From NCBI GenBank assembly GCA_028554755.1, contig JAPTOF010000028.1:1656501-1720500 (forward strand): 64,000 nt of DNA, read 5' to 3'. A program made the translations under genes and the position numbers. This document shows, one piece after another, positions 46,874 through 58,349 of the stretch; within the stretch, counting starts at the first letter, position 1; each line of letters begins with the position of its first letter. The notes under the pieces were generated by a model, which worked only from the letters and a program-made list of their open reading frames with translations, ran no database searches and had not been told where the DNA came from. This DNA comes from Cordia subcordata. Taxonomy: Eukaryota; Streptophyta; Magnoliopsida; Boraginales; Cordiaceae.

Positions 46874-47617
46874 TTGTTTGTTGCTGGAGCATTCCAAGAT
46901 ACACTTAATCCCATGATGAAAAAGACCAGACCATGCACAGTTGTAGTATTCGGATCATCAGGCAATACCAGTAGCAGAATTGCTGCCAGAGGGATTGCAG
47001 AACCAGAGCTAATTTGAGAAAGAATAATCCTTCCAGCATTTGGAAACCGTTGGGCAAGGATGTCCCCCATCTTTCCTCCAAACAATCCCCCAAGTGAACC
47101 AGCAACCACAAACAAAATCCAGAGTAGTGCTGTTGTCTTGTGGGAGAAGCCAATAAGCTCCAGCCACATAGGGGCAAATGACAGAGCTGACCAGGGAAAT
47201 GATCCAGAGACACCTTGAGCGATCAGTATTTGGAAGGATGGTATTCTTATGACTGCTTTTGCCTCTTTGATTAGATCCTTAACTTCTTCCCAAAATGGTT
47301 TGTGTGCCGCTTGGTTTTTAAGTTTACCATCATTATCAACATAGAAGGGATCATTAGCAAAGAGGCGGACCAAATTGCCAACTATCACACTTATTAGTCC
47401 AACAAGATGGAAGGCAATTCTCCAACCAGGAATTCCCATGAATGAAGTAGATGCTATTAGCACAGCACAAAGTCCACCAATAATGGACCCAAAGTTTCCT
47501 GTCAGCTGTAGCCATCCAAAAGCTATCCCACGATTACTTTCATCGGTAGAGTCAGCAACAAGGGACCGTATTGCTGGTATAACTATGGCAAGTCCAATAC
47601 CATTTTGAAATTGCCAC
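46874..47617 (-). other. MFS gene exon 2
   Basis: The acceptor is TTTAATAG. The exon begins GTGGCAATTTCAAAATGG, where family members read VAxSRALNG. The present sequence keeps VAISK and then shifts frame. All later codons (GIGLAIVIPAIRSL ... SWNAPATN) lie in the shifted frame without stops. It ends AACAA before GTAGGT. It encodes the central membrane segments. Confidence 0.88.
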
Positions 47618-49052
47618 CTATTAAACAACGAGAGTCAACCAACTAACATATCAGCATTTTGTCCTAGGGAAAAATCAACATACCAGGGTATCATCAACCA
47701 AAAATATGACTACTTTTGCCGTTTAGGAATGGCAAGAAATTATGTAAGCTACACATCTCGGTGATTATGCCGCAGAAAGCTCATTATGCCATTGCAATGA
47801 ATGTGCATGAGGTTGAAAGTCAGAAATACATTGCATAGTTAAAATTAGTGATTCTGTAAACTATAGGGATTGGAAGCTCCTCAGGCCACAAATGTGCTTC
47901 ATGATTAATTTCACAAAAGGTTTACTTTAAATAATTAGAGATCTAAATCATGTTCCACGTAGTGGAACACAAGATTTGGATTCCAATTAATGGCCCTTGT
48001 TCAACTTACTTATCTATTTTACATAACTAGAGATCTAAATAATGTTCCACACAGTGAAAAACAAGACTCCGGTTCCAATCAATGACCCTAAGTTGTGTAA
48101 GAAGATTTCATTAGTATCTTCCACTGTAAAACAGTTTCAGCCTGTGCTGGAGTATGAAATCTTGATTAACATTCACAAGATCAAATGACAAGTGAAGAAA
48201 GTAGAATCAGAGTATGAGATATAATGGTAAAGGAGCTCAAATTGGCCGTATCAGCAGCATAGTATTGTGGCGTTACTGTTAACACAAGCGAAAATCACAT
48301 ATAAATTTGAATATACTTTTACTCTCTCATATATAATTATTCTGTCTAATAACTGCCAAATTTCATATTCTATGCCACAGACTGTAGTTTGACTGAAATT
48401 CTTTGTAATCCGTCAGACTCTAAACATGCATACATCGCATAAGTTTCTTTTTCTTTTTCTTTTACATTACAAGAAAAAATTACTAATCTCACACAGACGG
48501 CCACACATATAAATTTGTCCCAGTTCTTCAATGTGAATTTGATAATGATCATATCACCATATAATTTTGCACTCGTTACAACATAAGAGCAGTGTATATA
48601 ATTCACCTCCTATATAATCTCATCTAAGTCTTTTGGCTTAGCAATTCAAAACAGAATAAACTAAACAAGAAACCAACAGTTTTTAACATCCCCACTGCCA
48701 ATTTCTTTCGTCCAACCATTTTTCTTCTTCTCCACCGAAGAAAACAAATGCCAAATACGGCCATTTTTGCCCCTAATTCCATCAATCACTTTACATTCAG
48801 CGAGCATTAAATATCCAAATCTTTCCACAACCTAATGATCTTAAGCTATGGAAAATAATCAAAACAGAAATACCATATAACTATTTCATCCTCACAGAAA
48901 ACCCGAAAAACCGAGAAAGGAAACACATGCAAAGAACTGGAAAAAAATTATTTTTATCCATTTCAACATGCATATGTAACTATTTCACACACAGGTAGAC
49001 ACACATATACATATATATACATTGTTGCTTATATATATACATATATATAGAC
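47618..49052 (-). other. MFS gene intron 1
   Basis: It is 1435 bp with a GT...AG border. It contains a diverged tandem repeat of about 92 bp (47937-48028 and 48029-48095, starting 'agagatctaaat') and a TA-rich segment next to the donor (49011-49048). Confidence 0.8.
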
Positions 49053-49367
49053 CTCAGTGAAGGTTGAAGAAACGGCGACGAGGAAGGTGGCAGCGGCCCA
49101 GAGGAAAGCGCCGAGCGCGACAACATGTGTGCGGTTGTAGCGGACGGCAAGGTAGGCGGCGAGAGGGTAGCAAGAAGTCTGCACTATTGATCTAAACAAG
49201 GTCAGTGAGCCCAGGCCGGTGGGGTCAATGTGCAGGGTTGCACCCACCTCTTTGTAAACCCCAGGCAACAAGGCCTCGTCAGCCTTTTCCATTATGCCAG
49301 CAAGATTCACTAACATCAACGTCAACGTCTCTGATCTCATCTCCTTGATCACCTTATCCATTGCCAT
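49053..49367 (-). other. MFS gene exon 1
   Basis: The ATG at 49367 sits in a strong plant context (CCACCATGGC). The 105 codons cover three membrane segments: TLTLMLVNLAGIM, LTLFRSIVQTSCYPLAAYLAV and VVALGAFLWAAATFLVAVSS. It ends ACTGAG before a GTCTAT donor. The longer upstream open frame from 49487 runs through the promoter and is not used as the start. Confidence 0.9.
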
Positions 49368-49420
49368 GGTGGATGGTGCACAGAGTTGACGAACATTACT
49401 TTGACTTCTTGGTTTGTGGA

Positions 49421-49484
49421 ATATGTATATATATCCTCTTCTGCCGTCCCTAAGTGTTGGATTGGGGTCCACGTGCACACGTGT
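49421..49484 (-). promoter_or_regulatory. Core promoter of the MFS gene: TATA box and G-box pair
   Basis: On the minus strand a TATATATA box (49421-49435) lies about 55 bases before the ATG. Upstream are CACGTG (49470-49475) and ACACGTGT (49477-49484), a G-box and an ABRE-like site bound by bZIP or bHLH factors in plants. The binding role is inference. Confidence 0.6.
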
Positions 49485-49590
49485 CATACGGAGAGTAACG
49501 GTGATGTAATAACTGGGGTATGTTTACAGCACCGCTGCAAATGTTTTCTTTTGGCTGTGCGCTGTCTGTAGTTCTCAATATAGCTTTTTA

Positions 49591-49818
49591 TTTTTATTTT
49601 TTTTTTAAAAGGGTTAACCAAAGGAGAACCCCTTTCCCACTGAGGTAAATCGAGGATGTGCGTGAGTGGCGGCCCTGCGAGAGGACCAACGGCGTAAATC
49701 CAAAGAATTTCGCAATATTTCAATGGAGATCGCCACCACACGGACTCGATCCCGCGTTGTCAGAGTGTCTCCACCCTAATCACCTGGCCACTTACCAACT
49801 CACCTATGCCCCTGGGGG
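49591..49818 (-). mobile_element. tRNA-derived SINE with 17-bp target duplication
   Basis: The minus strand reads CCCCCAGGGGCATAGG, then TAGGTGAGTTGG (A box, 11 of 12 positions) and GATCGAGTC (an exact B-box match). It ends in an A-rich tail (poly-T on the plus strand, 49591-49616). The flanks CTCAATATAGCTTTTTA at 49574-49590 and 49819-49835 are identical, a clean target duplication from LINE-type insertion. Length is 228 bp. It lies about 220 bases upstream of the MFS start codon. Confidence 0.9.
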
Positions 49819-49835
49819 CTCAATATAGCTTTTTA

Positions 49836-50435
49836 GTTTTCAGTTTGGACCAATCGGTTGGACCAATCGGGTTTTATTGCAAGATTTTTGGGATCTTGTA
49901 AGGATCCCGAAATCAATGTGATCTCCTAATAGGCAGGCAAATTTTATTGTGCTAAGTAGAAACTATCTCAACGAAATATTGTACACTTTAGATAACAAGA
50001 TAGACATGTGCTTTAAAAAAAAATTTAAAGCCTCTCGTCTCATTCTCTCCCAGTCACTCTCTTCCTCTTTTTTCTTTCTATCTCTCTCCAACAAAATCGA
50101 ACCATCCGATTTTAAATCAGACATTACCATCACAATTGTTATATTTGCAAAACCATAACTATAGTTTTCAATCTTCATGTCAATTTCGTTTCATCGTCGA
50201 TACGAGTTGCCGCTGTTATTCTCTTTCTATCTTTTTTTTTAGTTATTTAATCAGATTTATAACAAACGATCCATGTGTGCATCGTTGTGGTTGATATATA
50301 TGAGTAAAAGAATAGATAATCTAGTTGTCTAACAAATTATCTAAAATAATGCAAATTAAGTGTTTGATATTTTGGCTAAATCAGATTTGTCTATTCCCTG
50401 TATTAAAAGTTTTAAATATATAATATAAGAATTTT
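49836..50435. other. Intergenic, no supported gene
   Basis: AT-rich sequence with a short CT-rich stretch (50030-50095). I see no gene or structural signal. Confidence 0.4.
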
Positions 50436-50790
50436 GAACATATAGAACCATAGTTTTGAACTAGGACTGTTAATTGATCAAATAGCCCGCTTATTTATTG
50501 TAAACCAATGGTGTATTGGTTTTGAACATATAAAATGATAGTTTTGAACTAGGATTATTAATTGACTAGATAGCACACTTATATTATTTTAAACGAATAG
50601 TGTATTCGTTTTGAACATATAGAACAATAGTTTTCAACTAGCACTATTAATTGATCAGATAGCACACTTATTTATTTTAAATTAATAGTGTATAGGTTTT
50701 GAACATATAAAACAGTAGTGTTGAACTAGAACTATTAATTGATCAGATAGCACACTTATTCATTTTGAACCAATAGTATAAGAGTTTTAA
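50436..50790. repeat. 88-bp minisatellite, four copies
   Basis: Units begin 'gaacatata' at 50436, 50524, 50613 and 50701, spaced 88, 89 and 88 bases. Each holds 'ttttgaactag', 'ttaattga' and 'cacactta'. Confidence 0.9.
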
Positions 50791-51130
50791 ACTTATAATA
50801 TAAAAATTTTGAACTTATAATATAAGAATTTTAGACATGCTTTACGAGCATGTAATATAAGAGTTTTGAGCATAAAATATAAAATTTATGAGATTATAAT
50901 TTTTATTTTGTGAACTTGCTTTTAAATTTCTGAACATATGATATAAGAGTTGTTAACATATAATATAACATTTTGAACATAGAGTATAATCTATGAGCAT
51001 ATAATATAAGCGTCTTGAACATGTAATATAAAAGTTTTGAACATGTTTACAGCTCAATACATGAGTGTTGAACCTACAATATAAAAATTTTGAACCTATA
51101 ATATAAAAATTTTGAATACATATACTGTTA
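50791..51130. repeat. Degenerate short repeats, 'ataatataagagttttgaac' type
   Basis: About 15 variants of a 20-22 bp unit follow the 88-bp array and share its 'gaacatataatata' phrase. They probably derive from it. Confidence 0.75.
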
Positions 51131-51170
51131 TGAACTATGCGTGTACTGTTCATACATAGTACGATGTATA

Positions 51171-51207
51171 GTGCTCATGTGGAGCACTGTGCATACGGTG
51201 CACAGTG
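51171..51207. repeat. Two overlapping short hairpins
   Basis: GTGCTC/GAGCAC (51171-51187, 5-base loop) overlaps CACTGTGCA/TGCACAGTG (51185-51207, 5-base loop). Both are perfectly paired. Confidence 0.8.
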
Positions 51208-51800
51208 TAGGTATTGTAATAGGTGTCAAAACAGATCATCGACTGGACTTATTTAATTGGTCAAAACAACATGTTAGGATTGATAGATTTTCAAATTTTT
51301 TTTAATTTTAAATAATATAAATTTTTATACTTTTTTAGTCTTTAATTTCTTTTAAGGTGATAAGGGTGAAAGAGGTGGACTGAGTTTTTGGTCTTGTACT
51401 AGTGTAACTTGAATAACTTTTAACAATAACATTGTTACTAATAAAGAACAAATAACCAAAAGAATTTCAAATCTCAATAATATAATAAGCATATCTCCAC
51501 GGTGCATTAAAATTAGAAATTAAAAAGTAATTGTTTACATAAATCATGACATAAAAACCCAAACTAAATATCAATTTATTTTTTGGTTACGTACAATTAG
51601 GGGTGTACAAGAAATTGTAAGGAACGCGAAAATTGATTGGGGCGATCCAAATCGATCATAAATAATTGGTTTTTAAAGTCAATTGGTTGTAGTTTTAATT
51701 TTGAAAAATGATGCGGGCGGTTTAGTTTACGTTTTTTAGGGAGTCAAAACCACGGTTAAACTCGAACTACCCAAATATATTACTATTATATACTTATTGT
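51208..51800. other. Intergenic, no supported gene
   Basis: AT-rich sequence without recognisable coding or repeat structure. Confidence 0.35.
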
Positions 51801-52054
51801 TGTTATAAAACTAAAGGAAAAAGGAAAAATAAGAGAAGAGACAAGAATAAGAGAGGAGAGATTTTATTGACATTGATGTATGTTCAATTTACAACATACA
51901 AGCCCTTATTTATATGAATACAATGACTTGATCTCCAAGAATTTTGCTTTACAACTGTACAGGGCTTTTCTCTTCTTGGGCTTGGATTTGGGTCATAACC
52001 TAGTATCGCTTTATGAAATATGAATATCCACAATAATTAATAATTTCATAACTT
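51801..52054 (-). repeat. LTR of a decayed copia element
   Basis: On the minus strand it begins (A)GTTATGAAATTATT, just after a purine-rich 'ctaaggaggaaag', and ends TTTTATAACA. It contains a TATA-like 'tataaataagg' and an AATAAA. The sequence upstream (52060-52290) includes the 'gagggggagac...ggcaaggttttt' phrases that precede the 3' LTR in one common plant copia family. Confidence 0.65.
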
Positions 52055-55000
52055 TCCTCCTTAGATATTCATCTCTTAAGAATATGCGTCATTAAAACCT
52101 TACTAGGAAAAAATCAGTGGTAGGAAAAAAATCAGTGGGACAAAAATCCTAGTGAAAGGAAAAATAGTATAATATTCTTGTTATAAACTTCACGCTACCC
52201 AAAAACCTTGCCAAGAAAACCTTGTTGGACAAAACTTAGGCTAAGAGAAAAAAAGGTAGTGTATTTGTCTCCCCCTCATATAAGCATGTCAAGAAATTTT
52301 TCAGAACACATGTCAATCTTGAAGTTTCTCAAATATCATTTTAGATGATATCAATTAAGATGAATTTGCCAAGTTCTTGTTCAAGAAACTTGATGAGCCT
52401 TTAGTCCATATTGCTTGGGAAGTTTATGCATTGGTTTAATAATAATATGTAAGGCTTAATCACATTTAATATAATTTCTTTTTACTCAAACAATACATAT
52501 CATTCATTCATTGAGTAATATATCAGCATGCTTTAGGGAGATAACACTAATAATGAGCTTTCACGAGCATCAGTATATAAAATTTCAGCCTGTATGAAAA
52601 TAAATTGCTCTTGTGAGTCAAGAAACACTCAACAACTTTCACACTCAATTACTATTAACTTTAAGTGTCTTGATAATAATGATAATGAAAATTGTGTGTA
52701 ATACCTCTAAGGCCTTTCTAATGATACAAACCAACTCTTGCTAATAAAATTAGAGATAATTGTACTGGCACATATAGTATAGCAAGGTGTATTGAGATAT
52801 GACACTTTAGGACCAATAATTTTTCATTATCTTTGCAAATTAGAATGGTCCATCTAATATCAAGCATCAAAATATTTAGGCAATCAAAATTTGAGTTGTT
52901 TGGTTCCAAAATTTCTTTTGCTGAAGTGATTGGTGGATAATATTTCATCTAAATAATGATTGAACTTTAGGCCGAGCCAAAATAATTATTTCACAATTCT
53001 ATATGAAAGCTTTTCATGAGTTCCTCTTGTATATGTTTCTCCTTAGAAACATAGGTTATTAAACCCTATATTTTTAAAAGATTTGCATTAATGCAAATGT
53101 ATCTCAATTTTCGAGATATTTCAAAGTACACAAAGAGCTTTGAATGTACTTCTCCAGAGATTTATGTTTCAAACATCTCTAGTCTTTTAGGATTTATATA
53201 CAAATATCATACACATGAAATACATTTGTATATGTTGTTTTATATTCATAAGACGCATATGAAGTCCTTTAAATATTTTCCAAGCTAATGTAATTGCATC
53301 CACCACATAAAAACATATTTAATTCTAGTTAATTTTAAGTCTCTAATGCTTGGTTTATGCAAGAAAGGAGTAGAATGAGCCAAAATATAACTACATAACA
53401 CACTAGCCCAGTCCCTACTAGTATTTAGCAGTTTAAGGGCTAGGCAACTACATAGTACATTTCTTTGAAACTCTCAAGTAATATGAGATTGGTTTATACA
53501 ACACTGAGCCTCAATCCCATATGCAATATGTATTGGCCAATAAGGATCAAAACACTTAAATATGCATGTATTGTGTATTTCTACATTTGGTCAAATATAT
53601 TTATGTCAACATCTTTAGATGGACTTCAATTCATGATCCTTGTTTTTCATCATAATTGTAGCTATTTCATATGCAAATATTTGATTAAGATCATTTTCAC
53701 TCTTTGGTTCCATTCTTGTCAAGAGTAATATAGATATCTTTATTCTCAATAATCTTATTATATTCAAGTACCTGATACTCTCTCAAAGTAGATAAATATT
53801 TCTCAGTTACTTATTCTACTTTCATGAATGGCTTGATATCTTCAGGATATCAAATATTTCAAAAATGCCAACTTGCTTATTTGCTTATGTATAGTTGGAA
53901 CTGATAAGTCTATTATGCTTCAAGTGTCTTGTAGATATATTTTGTAATTTTTTTTATTGAGAATAGGAGCACTTATAGCCAGTATATGTGACTTAGTCAC
54001 TATGAAGGCATCTTTGCAACTTTTTGCAAATAAATAATTTTAATGCAAGGAATACACGCATTCTATAATATTTTTCATCAAACCAGCTTTTGTCTTTCTC
54101 TCCCTAATGTTGGGGAGCTTTATTTCAAGAATTAGCAAAGTATGCTATTTTAGTATTTTCAGTCGATGAAACAAAATATTTAATAATTGACTGAGATTTA
54201 ACATAAATTCCAACTTTTTAATAGACCCATCTTAATGGGCTGTGGTGGAACAATACAAAACATCTCGCGCAATAAAAGTATTTAGACGGGATTTCTTGTT
54301 CTACACCAATGGGGAGTAATTATTGATAAGCAATTGCTCCTTTCTAATAAGTGCTATAATATATTATGTAACATGTTCCCAGACAAAATTAGAAAATTTT
54401 ATCATCACAAATAATGGTCTAGGAATATATGCTTTTAAGCATTCAATTAAGGTTCCCACTAGGCCAATATATGGCCTTTTTAATTCATTATAAAAATTTA
54501 GATGATTCAATGTCTTTATTAGGAATTGCCTACTAATTTATTTTTTCTTTTGGGAACAAGTAGCACATGTACAATGCATATATGAACACAAGAATTCTTC
54601 ACATTATTATTGCACCCATATGAACTAAGAGGCCATGCCAAAGAAAAAAAAATATTTGGATCAAATAACTATTGGTTAAAAAGATACATAAATCTGGAAG
54701 ATAATGCTGACAATTTTATTATAGATCTTTTTCCAGAGATAAACATGAGAGATTTTATTTGTTTCAATCATATATAGTCTCAATTAAAGGATCCATGTAT
54801 ATCTTTCTAACATTAATAGATTTCTTAAGATCTAATTGAAAATAAATATTGCTTATTAATAATTTCTTGAAGAAACTAAATATGGGTTCTTCAAGAACCT
54901 TTATTTATTTAAATAATAAGGATCGCTATGTATACTCACAATTTAAGAAAAATTAAATGAGATACAAGTATGTAGATAACTCATCTTGATAACGAAAGTA

Positions 55001-55480
55001 TAAAAATCACTAACATAATTAGTAAAATTAAAACTTCAGATATTTTGATAAGTATTAAAGTATATCATCATTACATACATGTTCCAAATTGTGAGCTAAT
55101 CAATATTAGACAATTAATTAATTTTCTTTTGAGAGAGTTTAGGTATAGATCATATATCTACAGTTCAGGTTCAAATATTTAATAAAAAATAAGTCAACAA
55201 AAGCAATATATATGAAAGAGAATATAATATTTTGTAAATTTATATATTTATTGCAAAAACAAAGAAAAGGTATTGATGCCTAAACATCTTTATAAAAATA
55301 CTAATTATTAGAAAAGAATCAAATTGACAATTTTATTTTCATATACTATGATACATAAATTAGCCAAACTATCATTTTTCTAATTTGATGAGTATTGGGT
55401 GCAACATTTAGTTAGTGACATAATTTTCCTTTCTTTTCCTACTTAACAATATAATCTTGTAATAATAAATATAAAAAATT
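52055..55480 (-). mobile_element. Heavily decayed internal region, probably of the same copia element
   Basis: Only the 3' end (52055-52300) is recognisable. The remainder is AT-rich with no domain I can read on either strand, and no matching second LTR is visible. Confidence 0.35.
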
Positions 55481-55489
55481 AAATTGATA

Positions 55490-55769
55490 GTCACCGCCAC
55501 ATAAAACACAACCATGAGAAGCATTTGAGATGGGGGAAAAGGATAGAAGTGAAAATCAAGAAGCATTTGGGATGGGGGAAAAAGGATAGAAGTGAAAAAT
55601 AAGAAGCATTTGATCTATCCATACTTAATACACATAAGAAAACTTTTCACAATTCAATTTTGTTTGTTGGGTTTTACAAATTTTTGAATTTTTTTTTGTT
55701 TTTCAAAATAAAAGAAAACAAAATAAAAATAGGACAGCACGCAAGCAACTAACTAAAAACACAAGAACA
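55490..55769 (-). mobile_element. Internal start of an Athila-like element, continued beyond the LINE
   Basis: Minus-strand sequence after the LINE insertion resembles 21310-21600 of the pol-less element: 'ttagttgcttgcgtg', then 'aatgcttctt', and a 'CVLCGG' knuckle-like phrase. A 42-43 bp direct repeat (55517-55613, about 2.3 copies) interrupts it. Confidence 0.6.
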
Positions 55770-58323
55770 AAAGAAACTAATACCGTGAAACTTGCTTCCA
55801 TTTTGGGATTGCTCCCTTCTCTCTCTACCATGAGATTTCTCTCCCTTCTTTCTAGAACTCTTGCAACCAGCCACCATCTGTATTCCTTATCCACCTCTTT
55901 CCACCTTTCATCCCCTACCTATGGAAAAGAGAAAGAAAGTTTCTTATTCAAAAACACGTGCTAGTGCTCGTTTGGCAACCAAATACTCCAAAGAAATTAG
56001 TGTGAACTCTCCACTTTGCAATGAAAATCAAAACTTTCTTAAAGATTGGGATGAAGACCTGTCCTTTGCAAGCAACAGACACAACACCCTAAATGGCATT
56101 GATTCTTGCTCAAGCACGGCCCAAGGAAGTGCCCCATCTTCGCGCAACAAAGAGCAACATGTTGAATGTGATTTGGAAGCATTGGATAGGAGGATTGAAG
56201 AAGCAAGACAAATCTGTCCACCTTCTATCGGTCTTAGTAATTTCCTTGAGGAAAAATGCAATGTTTCGAAGAGGGAGCTTGTACAGAGCTTATCTAGAAA
56301 AAGCAAAGCAAATTTTGCTGGTTATTCAAGCTTAAAGTCAGATTTACAAGATGGCACTCCCGTTGGTGCGAGCTCTCCAAAAAATCAACTCAACTCAACA
56401 AAAGCTAATGAAAAAGGTACTCATTCTAATGCTTATGAGGGGAAAAACCTTGCTATTACTTCCAATAGCCCTTTTATTGATTGCATTTTGCATCATTCTT
56501 GCTCAAAATTTGGATCGGGTTGCAACAAACACAACTTGTTGAAGATGGGTTATTACCCGATGGACAAAGGCTTTACTCGGGTAAGGTGCTTTCTTGCACA
56601 AATGCTCCAGCTTTTCCTAAATGTGGCAGCACCTTTTTTGCCACTTTCACTAAAAACCTGACACCTCTTAGGCCACATGTTGACCCAAATTCAAACCCAC
56701 AAATTTCTAATTTAAATACACTACACTCAAATGCTGATTTCCCTACACTCAAGTCACGTGCTTCTTGTGAAAATATGGCTGATGACCCCACACCTAATCA
56801 GCAACCATCTTCTGATTGCATGGACGCCAACTCATCATTTCATGCCAACTCCCCAAGACAACAAAATCAACAAGCTACTTTCCTGCAAGCTACTGCACAT
56901 CAGCAAAATTATTCTGAAGGCTGAAAGGAAGCTTCTGCTTCCAACAATCATTTTGGTGCGCCATGGAAAAGGAACAACAAATCTAGGTACATTCCTGACC
57001 TCTCTTCTCCTCCTAAAAATTGGTAAGGTCTTTTTAATTCCACTCATACCACCCTCAAAATGAGAACCTTTCCCCACAAAAAAATCAATGGGAGAATAAT
57101 TGTCGATGATCCTCCTCTTGAAACCTTTTACGAAGGGGATGCTTATTGGATTAATTGTGTTGTCAGACAATATCTTGGAGCCCTTCCTCCTTTTTTTCTT
57201 ATTAAAAACATGGCTGAATATGCTTGGAAACAATATGGTAGGGTTGAGATCAAATCTAATAGTCGAGGACCGTTTGTTTTCAAGTTTGAAAATGAGGAAG
57301 CTTGCAATAGTGTTCTTGAGCAAATTTGACACGTTAATCATCGGCCACTTCTCCTAAGAAAGTGGGAAGCCGATATGCATTTTGTGAATTTCACCACAAA
57401 AAACGTTCCCATTTGGGTGAAACTTAGGAATGTCCCCTTAAGTTTATGGTCTAATAGTGGGCTTAGCTATGTTTCTACTCATATTGGTGACTCTCTCCAA
57501 ATGGATACTCTTACCAAATCAAGAAGTAATCTTGCTTTTGCAAGAGTGTGTGTTGAAGTTAATCTTGATGAAGAATTGCCCGAAAAAATCCAAGTGAAAT
57601 TAAGAGATGGTTCCTTGGCTGAAGTTGAAGTCGAATATGCTTGGAAACCTTCCAAGTGCTCTCTTTGCAAGATGGTCGGCCATATTGATGCTAATTGCCC
57701 AATGAATCAACAAACTAAATCCTCTCATCCAAAAGTTACCCCAATTGCTCTAAAGACAATTAGCCAAAAGGAATGGATTGAGGTTGGAAAGAAGACTCTT
57801 CATGAGATTAATAATGCACTTGAGCATGAGAAGAAGAATGATCAGTTGAATATTGCTCAGCAAAGTCTCCACGGGTCATTGGCACTTTCTTTTGGCCACA
57901 ATCCCCCAAGAAAATTCTCCACCTCCCTCAACGTTTCTAGTCCTAAAATGAGTTCAAGCAATCAATTTGATGTGCTTCCCATTGAGGAAGTTGATGGGCA
58001 AATACATGACGAAAGGCTTAATGAAGACAATGTGAAGTTTGCAAACCATGGCAATGAAGTTAAAGCTCTACCTGACCAGCCACATGTCCTTGATACTTGA
58101 CATTCTTTGTCTTTTGTTCTTGTTTTTGTTTTGACTTTCTCTTTTTCTCCATTTCATTGTAATTACTTTTTGTATTTTGTTCGTTTTGGTTGTCCCTCAT
58201 TCCTTGGTTTTTTAGACTTATATTTAGTAGAATGAGGGGTTCTCTCTGGTTGTACCTACTTGCGATTTAATGGAAATTTCTCACTTAATCTGCAAAAAAA
58301 AAAAAAAAAGAAACTAATACCGT
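55770..58323 (+). mobile_element. ORF1-only LINE copy with poly(A) tail and 17-bp target duplication
   Basis: The body (55787-58306) is flanked by identical AAAGAAACTAATACCGT copies (55770-55786 and 58307-58323) and ends in a poly(A) tail, the marks of target-primed reverse transcription. It encodes a DUF4283 plus zinc-knuckle protein, as in ORF1 of plant L1-type LINEs, then about 190 bases of 3' UTR. There is no endonuclease or reverse transcriptase ORF2. It inserted just inside the internal region of a minus-strand Athila-like element. Confidence 0.88.
55921..58100 (+). pseudogene. LINE ORF1: DUF4283 and CCHC zinc-knuckle protein
   Basis: The start is the ATG at 55921 (MEKRKKVSYSKTRASARLA). 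A Ser/Asn-rich N-terminal half has a frame change near 56520-56660. The DUF4283-like core is at 57090-57640 (YEGDAYWINCVVRQYLG, FLIKNMAEYAWKQYGRVEI, HFVNFTTKNVPIWVKLRNVPL). The knuckle CSLCKMVGHIDANC follows at 57658-57699, and then a polar tail to 58100. In-frame stops at 56922, 57024 and 57327 look like single-base changes; the last is in a likely CGA to TGA position. In LINEs this protein binds the RNA. An alternative is a retroposed copy of a host DUF4283 transcript. Confidence 0.82.
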
Positions 58324-58330
58324 CTTGCCT

Positions 58331-58343
58331 GACAATGGAGTCA
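58331..58343 (-). promoter_or_regulatory. Mutated primer-binding site of the minus-strand Athila-like element
   Basis: The minus strand reads TGACTCCATTGTC after 'ACTCAAGTTTT', in the position of TGGCGCCGTTGTC in the related element. Confidence 0.65.
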
Positions 58344-58349
58344 AAAACT

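Larger units (their letters stand above)
43999..49367 (-). pseudogene. MFS transporter gene, UNE2-like, three exons, disrupted
   Basis: Exons 49053-49367, 46874-47617 and 43999-44498 encode a plant major facilitator protein. It closely resembles the family of Arabidopsis At1g78130 (UNE2), a predicted multi-pass membrane transporter with unknown substrate. Recognisable phrases are GIMEKADEALLPGVYKEVG (exon 1), VADSTDESNRGIAFGWLQLT and SGSFPWSALSFAPMWLELIG (exon 2), and PIFAEIVPERA and SSFAPPVVGILSQHVYGY (exon 3). Splice sites are canonical. Three lesions exist: a net frameshift just after the exon 2 acceptor (by comparison, about 8 bases lost), one extra T at 44464 giving an in-frame TAG, and a copia insertion that swaps the last residues for one Cys and a stop. 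The rest is well conserved, so decay looks recent, or the lesions are assembly errors. Confidence 0.88.

Noticed and set aside
47375..47608. Plus-strand frame over MFS exon 2
   Set aside because: It is an antisense shadow of the conserved exon.
49368..49487. Upstream extension of the MFS ORF to a Met at 49487
   Set aside because: It would encode the promoter (TATA and G-box). The Met at 49367 has a strong Kozak context and matches family N-termini.
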